Source: Planctomycetaceae bacterium UBA2671 | GTDB lineage: Bacteria; Planctomycetota; Planctomycetia; Planctomycetales; Planctomycetaceae | Direction: 5' to 3' | Length of the DNA: 38,118 nt | Assembly (NCBI GenBank): GCA_002359185.1 | Contig: DEML01000079.1 | Location: 24,032-62,149, forward strand | Shown: in pieces, positions 15,636 through 24,847 of the stretch | How positions within the stretch are numbered: the stretch's first letter is position 1 | Layout: each line of letters starts with the position of its first letter | Notes under the pieces: generated by a model | Told to the model about the DNA's origin: nothing | Database searches by the model: none | What the model saw: the letters and a program-made list of their open reading frames with translations, nothing else | Made by a program: the position numbers and the translations under genes

Positions 15636-18062
15636 TTACCGCAGCGAAAACTCAGCACTGGCAAACAGGGCCTGACAAAACGCAGCCCAGGTTGCAGTCT
15701 CGTTGTGCTCTTTTCCATAAACGTAGAGGAACAGTGTTGCGTTTCTCATTTCCGAAGGTTCCGGCAAACGTGAGTAACACATGCGATAGGCATAATTCAC
15801 TCGATCGCTTTCTGTCGAATATTTTGAGATTAGATGAGCAGACATTCCGGCGGCTTGTCGAATCACGAATTCACTGTTCATTAAGAACAGAGACTGTTCG
15901 GGTATCGTTGTCGAAGATCGTTCGCCGATGATCAGACTCGGATCAGGGAAATCGAAGATGGAAAGGATTTCAGGAATCTCATCGCGGACAATTGGCAGGA
16001 ACACCGAACGATGCACATCGCCGGCGGCGAGGTCGCCTCGGATCCGGAAACTGACATTTCCCTCACCCTGTTGAGCGACCAGACTTCCTTCCGGAAAATC
16101 GACATCGAGGTTCTGACCTAATGCGAGTAAAGTATCCCGCAACGCTTCGGCTTCGAGTCGTCGTTTCGGCATCCGCCAGACATAGACATTATCGGGATCC
16201 TGACGGTAGTTCTCGGGATCCATTCGTGAAGAAAGCTGATAAGCCCGGCTCAGAACAATCGACCTAATCAGTTGTTTGACCGACCAGTCATTTTCGACAA
16301 ACGAGATCGCCAGATGATCCAGTAATTCTGGATGGCTTGGCCGTTGACCGGAAGCTCCGAAGTTATCGACCGTTGTCACCAGACCCCGTCCCATCAAATG
16401 CAGCCAGACGCGATTGACCATCACCCGAGCTGTCAGCGGATTCTCTGGGGAGGCAATCCACTCCGCCAGTTCCATTCGGCCACTGTCGTATCTGCCGATG
16501 CTGGGTTGTTTGTCAGTCAACACCTGAGGAAATCCTCGCTTCACCATCTGTCCGGGTTGCTCGATTTCTCCTCGAATATATAGCGGGCAGTCATCTGTTC
16601 GGAGACCTTCGCGTACTCCCATCGCCCGTAACTTCGGGGTGCCCTGCTCGTCATATGAGTTCAGTTCGCCAGTCAGCTGACTGACACGAGACTGATAAAA
16701 AATCCGTCGGATATTGCTGTCAGGGCCACTTAGTTCAGCCAGTTGCTCACGTTGAATTTCGATCTGCCGTTCCAGCACGGCTCGTCGCGAAGTATCCAGC
16801 GAGGCCACTCCTGCAGGAACATTCGCGTCTGCTGGCAGAACGAGAAGCGGACTCGGATGATTACTCTGTACAGATCTGATAGTTCCGTAGCACGTTTCCG
16901 TACTGCGAAAGATGCCAGCCAGGGCGTAATAATCCGTTTGCGGGATCGGGTCAAAACGATGATCATGACAACGGGCACAGGCGACAGTCAAAGCCTGAAA
17001 CGCCTGAAAGGTTGTATCGATCTGTTCGTCAACGACATCCATTTGAAACTGCTGTCGATTCCGTTCGTTGAGCGACTTGGGGCCAATTGCTAGAAAGCCG
17101 GTGGCAATGAGATTAGCAGCTTGTTCGGTTTCATTTTGAGCTGGCAACAAATCTCCAGCCAGTTGAGCCCGCACAAACTGATCGTACGGCATATCATTCA
17201 TGAACGCTTCAATGACCCAGTCGCGATACCGCCAGGCATGCGGAAAGGCAAAGTTGGAAGCATTTCCAGACGACTCCGCGTATCGAGCGACATCGAGCCA
17301 GTGCCTTCCCCAGCGTTCACCAAACCCCTGCGATTGCAGCAGTTCATCCACCAGCGATGCGACTGCTGCCTGAGCATTATTGGCATAATCTTTCTCGAAC
17401 TGAGCCAGTTTTTCAGGAGCAGGAGGCAGGCCGACCAGATCGAAATATAATCGACGAGCGAGAATATTCGGTTCGCAGTCGGCGACAGGATCGAATCCAT
17501 TGGCTTCCATTTTGGCGAGCAGGAAATAGTCAATCTCCGTCCGAGGCCAATCCTGAATTCGGACCTGAGGGAGTTCAACGGCAGTGGGAGGCTGAAACGC
17601 CCAGAATTTCCGGCCTTCTTTGATGTCGATTTCGTACTGAACTTTTGCCCCGCCCTCGCCATCTCGCGGGTCGGGTGCTCCCATCGCAACCCACTTTTCG
17701 AAATCTGCAATCTGATCTGCAGATAGTTTTCCGTCCGGAGGCATTTTTAATTTGGAATCGGAGTAGCGAATCGCTTTGAGCAGCAAGCTCTGGGAATGAT
17801 TCCCCGGCACAACAGCCGGCCCCTGTTCGCCGCCACTGCGAATTCCTTCACGCGTATCGAGCGTCAAACCACCCTCTCGTTCATTTTCCTGAACGGAATG
17901 GCACGAATAACACTGCTTGATGAGCACCGGCCGGATTTTATTCTCAAAAAACTGAGACTGTTCCGGACTCAATGTTTCTTCCGCCTTCAACTCTTGCTGC
18001 ACTCCAGCACAGGCTGTCAGCATGGCAACGCAGATTATGGGCTTGGAGATTAAATCACGCAT
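15636..18062 (-). CDS. planctomycete cytochrome-like DUF1549/DUF1553 (PSD1) protein
   Basis: A large 808-aa exported protein with the usual planctomycete domain series: PSCyt1 heme motif CYSCH at 51-55 in an N-terminal cytochrome-c-like segment, then DUF1549 (EIDYFLLAKMEANGFDP, WGRHWLDVARYAESSG) and DUF1553 (ENPLTARVMVNRVWLHLMGRGLV, PKRRLEAEALRD). The N-terminus is a short signal with LTAC at 15-18, matching a lipobox, so it may be a lipoprotein anchored through Cys18. AGGAA precedes the ATG at good spacing. Its DUF1501 partner follows. The pair is usually taken to work in degradation of complex polysaccharides or related periplasmic chemistry, but this is not proven. Confidence 0.94.
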   Translation of the reverse strand: MRDLISKPIICVAMLTACAGVQQELKAEETLSPEQSQFFENKIRPVLIKQCYSCHSVQENEREGGLTLDTREGIRSGGEQGPAVVPGNHSQSLLLKAIRYSDSKLKMPPDGKLSADQIADFEKWVAMGAPDPRDGEGGAKVQYEIDIKEGRKFWAFQPPTAVELPQVRIQDWPRTEIDYFLLAKMEANGFDPVADCEPNILARRLYFDLVGLPPAPEKLAQFEKDYANNAQAAVASLVDELLQSQGFGERWGRHWLDVARYAESSGNASNFAFPHAWRYRDWVIEAFMNDMPYDQFVRAQLAGDLLPAQNETEQAANLIATGFLAIGPKSLNERNRQQFQMDVVDEQIDTTFQAFQALTVACARCHDHRFDPIPQTDYYALAGIFRSTETCYGTIRSVQSNHPSPLLVLPADANVPAGVASLDTSRRAVLERQIEIQREQLAELSGPDSNIRRIFYQSRVSQLTGELNSYDEQGTPKLRAMGVREGLRTDDCPLYIRGEIEQPGQMVKRGFPQVLTDKQPSIGRYDSGRMELAEWIASPENPLTARVMVNRVWLHLMGRGLVTTVDNFGASGQRPSHPELLDHLAISFVENDWSVKQLIRSIVLSRAYQLSSRMDPENYRQDPDNVYVWRMPKRRLEAEALRDTLLALGQNLDVDFPEGSLVAQQGEGNVSFRIRGDLAAGDVHRSVFLPIVRDEIPEILSIFDFPDPSLIIGERSSTTIPEQSLFLMNSEFVIRQAAGMSAHLISKYSTESDRVNYAYRMCYSRLPEPSEMRNATLFLYVYGKEHNETATWAAFCQALFASAEFSLR

Positions 18063-18430
18063 GGAAACATTCCTGCCAGAAAAGAAGAGAAGTTCTGTGT
18101 GATTAAACCATCAATAAAGGCATTTGTTTCGCTCTCCTTTAATAATTGTCTGTTTTCCAAATCGATTGATACTCTTCAGCCTGAACTGGACTTCCTCAAG
18201 AATCTTTCGAGGCCACCCAGAAAAAGCATTACTCACAATCAAGTCGAGTTGATTTATTGCATTAAGCATTTCTCAACCAATTCGTAATTACTTTTTTATC
18301 ACTCTAATTTATTCGTTTGAGACTTCTGAGGAAAGTCTGCTTTCCCCTTGCTAACGCTTCAGGTTATGATTTGATTCCTCGTAAATGAATGGACTTGTAC
18401 GAAGCGAATTGATACAGACGGGATGAATTG
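18063..18430. other. 368-bp divergent intergenic region
   Basis: AT-rich spacer between the divergent DUF1549/1553 and guanylyltransferase genes; both promoters must be here. No repeat, hairpin with U tract or gene was recognised. Confidence 0.5.
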
Positions 18431-19510
18431 ATGTTGCATGCGGTGATTATGGCGGGGGGGAGTGGGACGCGGTTCTGGCCATTGAGTCGGAAGACGATGC
18501 CCAAGCAATTGTTGAATCTCACGAGTGACCGGTCGATGATTCAGATGACGGTCGATCGCTGCGAGGGTGTCGTCGAGTTGGAGTCCACCTGGGTGGTGAC
18601 GAATCAGGCTCAGGCTGCGACCACAGCTGAGCAGCTTCCGGAAATTCCGGCTGAGAACATCCTGATTGAACCGGTCGCCCGCAATACGGCTCCATGCATT
18701 GGACTTGCGGCTATGCATCTGCTGGCGAAGGATCCTGAAGCAGTTATGTTATTGATGCCGGCTGATCATGTGATCGAGCCTCGGGAGGAGTTTCATCGAT
18801 CGGTTCGGATTGCGGAATCGATCATTGCAAATGATGAACAACGGCTCGCGTTATTTGGTGTAGTTCCCGAGTTTCCTTCGACCGGGTTTGGTTACATTGA
18901 ACGGGGCTCCCGGCTCGATGGAGAGTCGGCATCGAATGTTTATGAGGTTTCCAGTTTCCGCGAGAAGCCCGATTACGAAACCGCTCAAAGTTATATGCAG
19001 CAGGGAACTTTCTTCTGGAACTGCGGCATCTTTGTCTGGAAAGCACAAACGATTCTCGATCTGCTTGCCATCCATCAGCCTCGGATAGCCGAGCCTCTGG
19101 ATGAAATTCGAGTGAGTCTCGGCACCGAGAATTACAAATCGACATTGGCCAAATGGTTTCCGGAATGTTCCTCGATTTCTATCGACTATGCCGTGCTGGA
19201 AAAATCGGAGAACATCGCCGTCGTCGAAGCTTCCTTCAACTGGGACGACGTCGGCTCCTGGCAGGCAATGCATCGGCTGATCGGCACCGATGACAACGGC
19301 AACACGATCCTCGGTGCCCACGTCGGTTTCGATACCAAAGACTGCATCATCCGCTCGAACGAATCGCACCTGGTCACAACCATTGGCCTCAAAAACTGCA
19401 TCATCGTGCATACTCCGGATGCGACTTTTGTGGCGGATAAATCGGACGAAAATGCGATCAAGGAATTAATTGAGATGATGAAGGAGAAGGGGTTAGAAAG
19501 GTATTTATAG
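18431..19510 (+). CDS. manC: mannose-1-phosphate guanylyltransferase
   Basis: Makes GDP-mannose from mannose 1-phosphate and GTP, feeding glycan and exopolysaccharide synthesis. The 359-aa product is the single-domain form, without the phosphomannose isomerase domain of AlgA/ManC fusions. Motifs: HAVIMAGGSGTRFWPLSR at 3-20 (nucleotide loop), TMPKQLLNL, then NILIEPVARNTAPCIGLA, LMPADHVI, FREKPDYETA and FFWNCGIFVWKA. The ATG at 18431 is chosen over the TTG three bases before it; GGGA sits seven bases upstream. A macro-domain gene follows after 103 bases on the same strand; the gap contains a short repeat, so operon membership is uncertain. Confidence 0.93.
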   Translation: MLHAVIMAGGSGTRFWPLSRKTMPKQLLNLTSDRSMIQMTVDRCEGVVELESTWVVTNQAQAATTAEQLPEIPAENILIEPVARNTAPCIGLAAMHLLAKDPEAVMLLMPADHVIEPREEFHRSVRIAESIIANDEQRLALFGVVPEFPSTGFGYIERGSRLDGESASNVYEVSSFREKPDYETAQSYMQQGTFFWNCGIFVWKAQTILDLLAIHQPRIAEPLDEIRVSLGTENYKSTLAKWFPECSSISIDYAVLEKSENIAVVEASFNWDDVGSWQAMHRLIGTDDNGNTILGAHVGFDTKDCIIRSNESHLVTTIGLKNCIIVHTPDATFVADKSDENAIKELIEMMKEKGLERYL

Positions 19511-19555
19511 ATGGGCGAATTGCAAGAAGAGGGAAGCCCTCGCATTACATACTTA

Positions 19556-19581
19556 CCCTGCTGCGCGATGCAAGCATGGCA
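19556..19581. repeat. 26-bp repeat shared with 31358-31383
   Basis: CCCTGCTGCGCGATG followed by CAAGCATGGCA. A copy with four differences lies at 31358-31383. Both copies are intergenic; this one is between manC and the macro-domain gene. Confidence 0.5.
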
Positions 19582-19613
19582 CCCAGTTAATGAAGTTAAG
19601 GATATGCTGACCG

Positions 19614-20087
19614 ATGAAAGTTTCTCTTGTTGAAGGTGATTTACTGGATCAGGAGGTGGATGCGATTGTGAATGCATGGAATCGGAACATCATTCCCTGG
19701 TGGCTATTGATACCTCAGGGAGTTTCCGGAGCCATTAAGAAGCGAGCAGGATTGCAGCCTTTTCGGGAACTGGGACGCATGGGAGCCATTCCGCTGGGAG
19801 GAGCCGTGGAAACCACTGCGGGTCAGCTTCCTTTCAAATCGATCATTCATGTTGCCGGGATTAATATGCTTTGGCGTTCCTCGGAATATTCGATTCGAAA
19901 TTCTGTTCGCAACGCAGTCTCGATGGTTTCTGACCGAAACTATTTATCGATTGCGATGCCGTTAATCGGAGCCGGTTCAGGAGGTGGGAAGGCAGACAAA
20001 GTGCTCGAGCTTATTCAGGATGAACTCACAAAACTGACCTATGATGGGGAAGTGGTCATCGTTCGATATCGTAAAAAGAATCGGTGA
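19614..20087 (+). CDS. macro-domain protein (ADP-ribose-binding fold)
   Basis: A 157-aa stand-alone macro domain. It shows LVEGDLLDQEVDAIVNAWN at 5-23, the ADP-ribose pocket start (NAAN is NAWN here), QGVSGAI at 35-41, FKSIIHVAGIN, and the phosphate loop MPLIGAGSGGGK at about 122-133. In MacroD-type hydrolases the segment is GVDGAI, with the Asp needed for catalysis. Here it is Ser, so the protein may bind ADP-ribose-like ligands, or cleave them by another route (inference). An unusual NRNIIPWWLLIPQ insert separates the two halves of the pocket. Its stop is five bases before the next gene's ATG. Confidence 0.87.
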   Translation: MKVSLVEGDLLDQEVDAIVNAWNRNIIPWWLLIPQGVSGAIKKRAGLQPFRELGRMGAIPLGGAVETTAGQLPFKSIIHVAGINMLWRSSEYSIRNSVRNAVSMVSDRNYLSIAMPLIGAGSGGGKADKVLELIQDELTKLTYDGEVVIVRYRKKNR

Positions 20088-20092
20088 GAACC

Positions 20093-20782
20093 ATGTCCAT
20101 CCTGCTGTATGACGATCTCCTGCAGGTTCGGGCACCGGCGGTGAATTTTTATGTCTTGCGGGATTCGTCCGGGCTTACGCTGTTGGATGCTGGTTTCATT
20201 GGCGGGAGGAGTCTGTTGAAACGGGCACTGAAAAAACAGGGGTGGGAACGCGAGCCGATCCGAGGAATCATTGTCACTCACGGACATCTCGATCACATTT
20301 TGAATGTGGCGAAAGTGGCCCGGGAAGCAGGAGCCTGGATTGCGGCTCCCCGGCTCGATGCAGACCACTACAGTGGACATCCCCTCTATCAAGGCTGGTC
20401 TCGTTGTACGGGAATTCTGGAACGTGTTGGCAGACCACTCCTCGGGTTCAAGTCCTTTGTCCCGGATCGCTGGCTTGGAGATGGGGATGAACTTGATCTC
20501 TGGAACGGTTTAACTGCGGTCCATTTGCCGGGGCATACACACGGACATATGGGCTTCTACTGTGAGAAGCTTGAAATCATGTTTACAGCGGATCTGTTTG
20601 CCAGCTATCGAGGCATGGTGCACCACCCGCCAGCGATCTTCAATTCCATCCCCGAATTGATTCCCGAAAGTGCTGCCAGAGTGTTAAGTTATGATCTGAC
20701 AGGCATCATTCCCAATCATTGCGATCGAGCCAGTCCAGAAGAACATCTCAAGCGATTGCGAACCTTATCGGAGTCCCAATGA
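20093..20782 (+). CDS. MBL-fold metallo-hydrolase
   Basis: A 229-aa metallo-beta-lactamase-fold enzyme. Metal ligands are all visible: THGHLDH at 62-68, His in LPGHTHGH, Asp in MFTADLFA and the final His in IIPNHCD. The reaction cannot be named; glyoxalase II-like hydrolysis, lactonase or other ester cleavage are possible. The start is ambiguous: the ATG at 20093 has GGTGAG upstream, while a GTG at 20084 would overlap the previous stop by four bases. Either way it is tightly coupled to the macro gene, and it overlaps the following GNAT gene by ATGA. Confidence 0.87.
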   Translation: MSILLYDDLLQVRAPAVNFYVLRDSSGLTLLDAGFIGGRSLLKRALKKQGWEREPIRGIIVTHGHLDHILNVAKVAREAGAWIAAPRLDADHYSGHPLYQGWSRCTGILERVGRPLLGFKSFVPDRWLGDGDELDLWNGLTAVHLPGHTHGHMGFYCEKLEIMFTADLFASYRGMVHHPPAIFNSIPELIPESAARVLSYDLTGIIPNHCDRASPEEHLKRLRTLSESQ

Positions 20783-21294
20783 CGGCGAAATCAAATTCTT
20801 CCGAGCCTTACGTGCGACTGGCCACTTCGGCGGATGCGGCGGCGATTGTTGAGATCTATAACTATTACATCACCGATACGATCATCACCTTTGAAGAAGA
20901 GATCATTTCAGCGGCGGAGATGGCTCGACGGATGAACGATATCGCGGCATTGAATCTGCCCTGGCTGGTGGCGGAGGTTGAAGGGCAGGTTGCCGGGTAT
21001 GCTTATGCGGGTTCGTTTCGAACGCGGAGCGCCTTTCGTTTTACAGCTGAAGTGACCGTTTATCTTGATTTGAAATACGCAGGCCAGGGTCTCGGCACAA
21101 AGCTATATGCAGATTTGTTCGCGAAGCTGAAAGAGTCAGGCATTCATGTGGTCATAGGCGGGATTTCCCTGCCGAATGAATCGAGCGTGGCTCTGCATGA
21201 AAAGTTTGGCATGGAGAAAGTCGCTCACTTCAAAGAGGTGGGCTACAAATTCAACCAATGGATTGACGTCGGCTTCTGGCAGCGGATGTTGTAA
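20779..21294 (+). CDS. GNAT acetyltransferase, phosphinothricin acetyltransferase-like
   Basis: A 171-aa acetyl-CoA N-acetyltransferase. The family pattern of the phosphinothricin/methionine-sulfoximine acetyltransferase group is present: VRLATSADAAAIVEIYNYYI at the N-terminus, ITFEEE, then EVTVYLDLKYAGQGLGTKLY (acetyl-CoA loop) and ISLPNESSVALHEKFGM, ending with GYKFNQWIDVGFWQ. The real substrate is unknown. The ATG at 20779 overlaps the TGA of the MBL gene (ATGA) and has GGAG five bases upstream, so it is translationally coupled and the third gene of a compact macro-MBL-GNAT unit. An upstream in-frame start at 20719 would lie inside the MBL gene. Confidence 0.9.
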   Translation: MTAKSNSSEPYVRLATSADAAAIVEIYNYYITDTIITFEEEIISAAEMARRMNDIAALNLPWLVAEVEGQVAGYAYAGSFRTRSAFRFTAEVTVYLDLKYAGQGLGTKLYADLFAKLKESGIHVVIGGISLPNESSVALHEKFGMEKVAHFKEVGYKFNQWIDVGFWQRML

Positions 21295-21312
21295 TACGCA
21301 TGTAGAATCAAG

Positions 21313-21477
21313 CTATTTTTCTTTCAGGCTGACAGACCAACCCCACATTCCCATCGCACAGACCATCAAGCCAATAATCTGCAGGAAGAGTCTGGTGTCG
21401 CCGTGTGGAATATATGAGCCGCCGAGTATGAGGATGGAGGCTGCAAGAACGATGATTGATCCACTGAGGGCTTTCAT
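21313..21477 (-). CDS. small two-helix membrane protein, hypothetical
   Basis: A 54-aa protein with two predicted transmembrane segments, SGSIIVLAASILILGGSYI and FLQIIGLMVCAMGMWGW, separated by a short polar loop and ending in basic residues. I do not recognise a family. The start is chosen at an internal ATG (21477) with GGAG eleven bases upstream; an ATG at 21501 is an alternative. It converges with the GNAT gene. The hydrophobic pattern supports it being real, but it is short. Confidence 0.45.
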   Translation of the reverse strand: MKALSGSIIVLAASILILGGSYIPHGDTRLFLQIIGLMVCAMGMWGWSVSLKEK

Positions 21478-22022
21478 TTCGTTTGATACTCCATAAAACA
21501 TGATGATGTTTGATTCGAAGTTTCTTGTGACGATCCATCAGTAATGAATAGTAACTGGTATGTCGATTCCTTGATACCCGTCCGGACAAATGAGTCCACT
21601 TGAGTGTGCAGTATTTCTTAATTTCTGAATCAATACAATCGTTATTAAATATGCGTTTGCGCGTTCTGCTGCAGTGGTTGCTCAGGAACGCAACATCCCA
21701 GACGTCTGAAATGTACGCATGGTCGAATGGCCGCAAGTCCACTCCAGTGCTTTTAATTGAGTCTTGTAGGCTATTTGTATAACAACTCAGCGAAACGGAC
21801 CTGTTTCGTGAAGATTTCAGCAATTTGGTGACTTCGGCACGCGTTCTGCTAGGTAATCTTCCTTAGCAGATTTCAGAAAAACTGCGCAATCGATTGGCGC
21901 TCATTCCCACCGTTTGACACATAAGCATCTGTTTCCTTCCTTCGCTCAGATGATCAGGGCCTGTTGAACGTTTCCCTCCCCAGCGGCACAGCCGCATTCT
22001 TAATGATGTTTAGGAAATGAAA
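21478..22022. other. 545-bp intergenic region
   Basis: No gene called; longer frames on the minus strand here are low-complexity shadows. A small hairpin (CTGCTA / TAGCAG, about 21847-21869) is the only structure noticed. It should contain the HAD gene promoter. Confidence 0.45.
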
Positions 22023-22841
22023 ATGGCAAAAGCGATGCCCTACCAGTCGCATGGATTGTTACTCGACATGGACGGAGTGATTTATCGAGGCAATCAGTTG
22101 ATTCCCGGAGCCGATGAGTTTGTGGCGGAATTGATCAGCAAGAAAATTCCGTTTCTGTTCCTCACCAACAACTCTCAACGAACGCAGCGGGATGTGGCCA
22201 CGAAAGTTCGCCGGATGGGAATTCCGGTGGAGGATCATCATGTTTATACCTGTGCGATGGCGACCGCCAGTTTTCTTGCCGATCGCAAACCGCACGGCAC
22301 CGCCTATGTCATTGGCGAAGGGGGACTGCATAATGCATTGCACGATGTCGGCTATTCGATTGTCGAGTCGCATCCCGACTATGTCGTTGTGGGGGAAGGG
22401 CGAACGTTCACGATGGAAATGCTGGAACGTGCCTGCAATCTGGTCATCGGCGGAGCGAAATTGATCGCCACTAATATGGACCCGAACTGTCCGACGCAAT
22501 TTGGCTTACGCCCTGGCTGCGGGGCGATTGTGGCGATGATTGAATCCGCAACCGGCATCAAAGCGTTCAGCGTGGGTAAGCCGAGTCCGATCATGATGCG
22601 AGCCGCCCGAAAGGAGTTGCATCTGACAGCTGACGAAACGACCATCATCGGCGACACCATGGAAACCGACATCCTGGGCGGAGTCCAACTCGGCTACCAC
22701 ACCGTCCTCGTCCTCTCCGGCGGCACCCAGAAAAGCGACCTCAAACAATTCGCTTTCCAACCCGATTTGATCGTTGATTCGATTGCGGAGATTGATCTGG
22801 AAATGTTGCTGAATGAGCCGAAGGCGATGGCGACGGTTTGA
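22023..22841 (+). CDS. HAD-IIA family phosphatase (NagD-like)
   Basis: A haloacid-dehalogenase superfamily phosphatase of the NagD/PNPase type, probably a cytoplasmic nucleotide or sugar phosphatase. The 272-aa product has motif I LLDMDGVIYRG near residue 13, motif II FLTNNS, the cap segment typical of class IIA, GKPSPIMMRAARKEL with the motif III Lys, and motif IV IIGDTMETDILGG. I prefer the ATG at 22023 because AGGA lies seven bases upstream; the ATG at 22017 is only one base from it. The substrate is not predictable. The next gene is convergent, ending 25 bases away. Confidence 0.9.
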   Translation: MAKAMPYQSHGLLLDMDGVIYRGNQLIPGADEFVAELISKKIPFLFLTNNSQRTQRDVATKVRRMGIPVEDHHVYTCAMATASFLADRKPHGTAYVIGEGGLHNALHDVGYSIVESHPDYVVVGEGRTFTMEMLERACNLVIGGAKLIATNMDPNCPTQFGLRPGCGAIVAMIESATGIKAFSVGKPSPIMMRAARKELHLTADETTIIGDTMETDILGGVQLGYHTVLVLSGGTQKSDLKQFAFQPDLIVDSIAEIDLEMLLNEPKAMATV

Positions 22842-22866
22842 GAGAGAAAAGTTTGTTAAATTGTTA

Positions 22867-23913
22867 TTACTCGATCACCTCACCAAACCCCCGAAAGATG
22901 GATCGCCTCAGTGGATTCTGTCGCGAAGTGAACTCGGCATCCTCGGCTGTTTTTTCGCCGAGGGCGAAGGCCATCATCTGGAATTTGGCGTCGATATCGT
23001 CGGCATAGTGCACGAGCAACGCTTCTGGAGTATGGGGTGCGATGGGTGAACCCCATTCGGGCAGGTTCTGATGCGAGACGATGATGTGTTCGAGCCGGAG
23101 GAGTGTTTCGGGATTGAGGTTTTCGATCTGTTTTCCATAGTCGCGCACGAGATCGCGGCCTAACAGGATATGACCGATAAGGCGACCGGCAGCTGTGTAG
23201 TCGGCTCCGTGAGGTTGAGCAGAGAGTTCTTCGAGCTTGCCGATATCGTGCAAGACTGCTCCCGCGACAACGAGACTGATCGAAAGTGGCGGCGACATCT
23301 CCTGATAATACTCGCGATATTTGTGAGCGAGATACACAGCTGTCTTCGTCACCGAAAGCACATGTTCAAGGAAGCCGCTGCGGTAGGCGTGATGGTTGCG
23401 GGAGGCAGCCGGGTACTCGCGAATGTTCTCTTCATGATCCTGCAGGATTTTCAGTACGAGTTCCTGCAATGGTTCTTCTATGATTTCCTTCTCAACTATC
23501 TCACACAATTCCCCATACATGGCCGCTGTGTCAAAGCGGGAGGCGGGGAGATAGTCGGCGGGATTAAAACCAGCGGCCCGGTCTGCATCGTTCACTTCGC
23601 GAATGCGTTCAATGTCGATCTGCGGGCCGTATTGATTTTCACTGTAGCGACATCGCAGCCGAAAGAATTGGCCGGGCTCCCAGGATTCATCGCAGGCTTC
23701 GAACCAACTCGAATCGTTCCAGATCATCGAAGTGGCTGTCCGTTTCAAATCACGAAACTGACACCGATAATACGGCTTACCATCACGAGTTTCGGCACGC
23801 TGTTTGTCACTCAGCAGGGCGAAACAATCCCCTGATTTCCCAGCCGGGATTTCGCAGAGTTTGACGAGATTGTCAGAAGATTCCTCGTTTTGTGCAAATA
23901 AATTACGTGCCAC
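22867..23913 (-). CDS. HD-domain 3'-5' exoribonuclease, YhaM-like
   Basis: A 348-aa protein with an N-terminal OB-fold nucleic-acid-binding segment (about 15-105, YYRCQFRDLKRTATSMIW) and a C-terminal HD phosphohydrolase domain. HD motifs: NHHAYRSGFLEHVLSV at about 171-186, VLHDIGKL near 217-224, and HIIVSHQ with the later HYADDIDAK. This layout is that of Bacillus YhaM, an exoribonuclease. The start is a GTG at 23913; no upstream in-frame ATG is available, so a long leader is unlikely. The gene converges with the HAD phosphatase. Confidence 0.85.
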   Translation of the reverse strand: MARNLFAQNEESSDNLVKLCEIPAGKSGDCFALLSDKQRAETRDGKPYYRCQFRDLKRTATSMIWNDSSWFEACDESWEPGQFFRLRCRYSENQYGPQIDIERIREVNDADRAAGFNPADYLPASRFDTAAMYGELCEIVEKEIIEEPLQELVLKILQDHEENIREYPAASRNHHAYRSGFLEHVLSVTKTAVYLAHKYREYYQEMSPPLSISLVVAGAVLHDIGKLEELSAQPHGADYTAAGRLIGHILLGRDLVRDYGKQIENLNPETLLRLEHIIVSHQNLPEWGSPIAPHTPEALLVHYADDIDAKFQMMAFALGEKTAEDAEFTSRQNPLRRSIFRGFGEVIE

Positions 23914-24038
23914 AATTGGAACTCACATAGAGAGTTAATTGAATTCTTCTTATCCGCTGAGATTCAACATATCAGACAGGAACACAGATGTGAATTCAGA
24001 ACTTCGGATGTAAAATGACGTTACGCTTGAGCGAAAGA

Positions 24039-24761
24039 TCACCAGTCGATTTTACGGATGTCAATAAACTCTCCAGAATCCGTATTCGACGGTGCTTTTT
24101 CAATGACAGCTGCAATTTTCGGTGCGAGCACTTCAGCAGTTGGCATTTGTTCGGTCCCTCGCCGACTTTTGAGGGAATCGAGTGTCGGAAAGCGAGAGTC
24201 TTCATCCAGACTACAGAGGATGTCTTGCATATGCGTGGCAATCAACCCGGGAGCGATGGCCAGAAAATGAGTCTGAGGAGCTTCCTGAGCGTAAAGTTTG
24301 GTCAGCATATTCAGAGCCGCTTTGGAAATCGAATAGGCATTCCAGCCTCGATTACCATTCACAGCCGCCCCTGAGGAAATGGTGACAACCTGCCTGATTT
24401 CAGGATAACGCGGCAACAACCAGTCCAGTATGATTTTGTTCGACCACAGATTGACATCCATCACATTTTTGCAATCATCCAGGGATGTCTCCTGAAGGTC
24501 GCCAAACGGGCTGAGGATACCGGCATTCAGGATGGCGAGATCGCACTTTGATGTCCCCGAAAATAGACTTTCAAGTTGATCGGGAATCGCGTCAAAATCG
24601 GAAACATCACAGGAGACGAACTGAAAATTCTCGTACTGTGTCAGGTCTTCTGGTTTCCTCCGACTGCAACCGAGAACGTTGTGTTCCTGTTCCAGATAGT
24701 ATTCTGCCAGACCATGTCCGAGCCCGGAACTGACGCCGGTGATCAAAATTGAATGTGACAA
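24039..24761 (-). CDS. short-chain dehydrogenase/reductase
   Basis: A 240-aa NAD(P)-dependent oxidoreductase of the classical SDR family. Visible: TGVSSGLGHG at 8-17 (dinucleotide loop), CDVSD at 50-54, ILNAGILSPFG, the catalytic Ser in VVTISSGAAV, and Tyr and Lys in AYSISKAALN. The substrate is unknown. The start is a TTG at 24761, with AGGA nine bases upstream. It is divergent from the tRNA-dihydrouridine synthase gene with only 86 bases between the starts. Confidence 0.9.
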   Translation of the reverse strand: MSHSILITGVSSGLGHGLAEYYLEQEHNVLGCSRRKPEDLTQYENFQFVSCDVSDFDAIPDQLESLFSGTSKCDLAILNAGILSPFGDLQETSLDDCKNVMDVNLWSNKIILDWLLPRYPEIRQVVTISSGAAVNGNRGWNAYSISKAALNMLTKLYAQEAPQTHFLAIAPGLIATHMQDILCSLDEDSRFPTLDSLKSRRGTEQMPTAEVLAPKIAAVIEKAPSNTDSGEFIDIRKIDW

Positions 24762-24847
24762 TTGACTGTTTCCTGATAAACTCTGAGTTCGTTACGTTAA
24801 CGATAATTGTATCATCTTCCCTTTATGTTCCTACACCACAAGCCCTC

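Noticed and set aside
21308..21823. 171-codon minus-strand frame overlapping the small membrane gene
   Set aside because: The composition is not protein-like; the small frame within the same interval has a clear two-helix pattern instead.
23170..23835. 221-codon frame antisense to the YhaM-like gene
   Set aside because: Shadow of a gene with conserved HD motifs.
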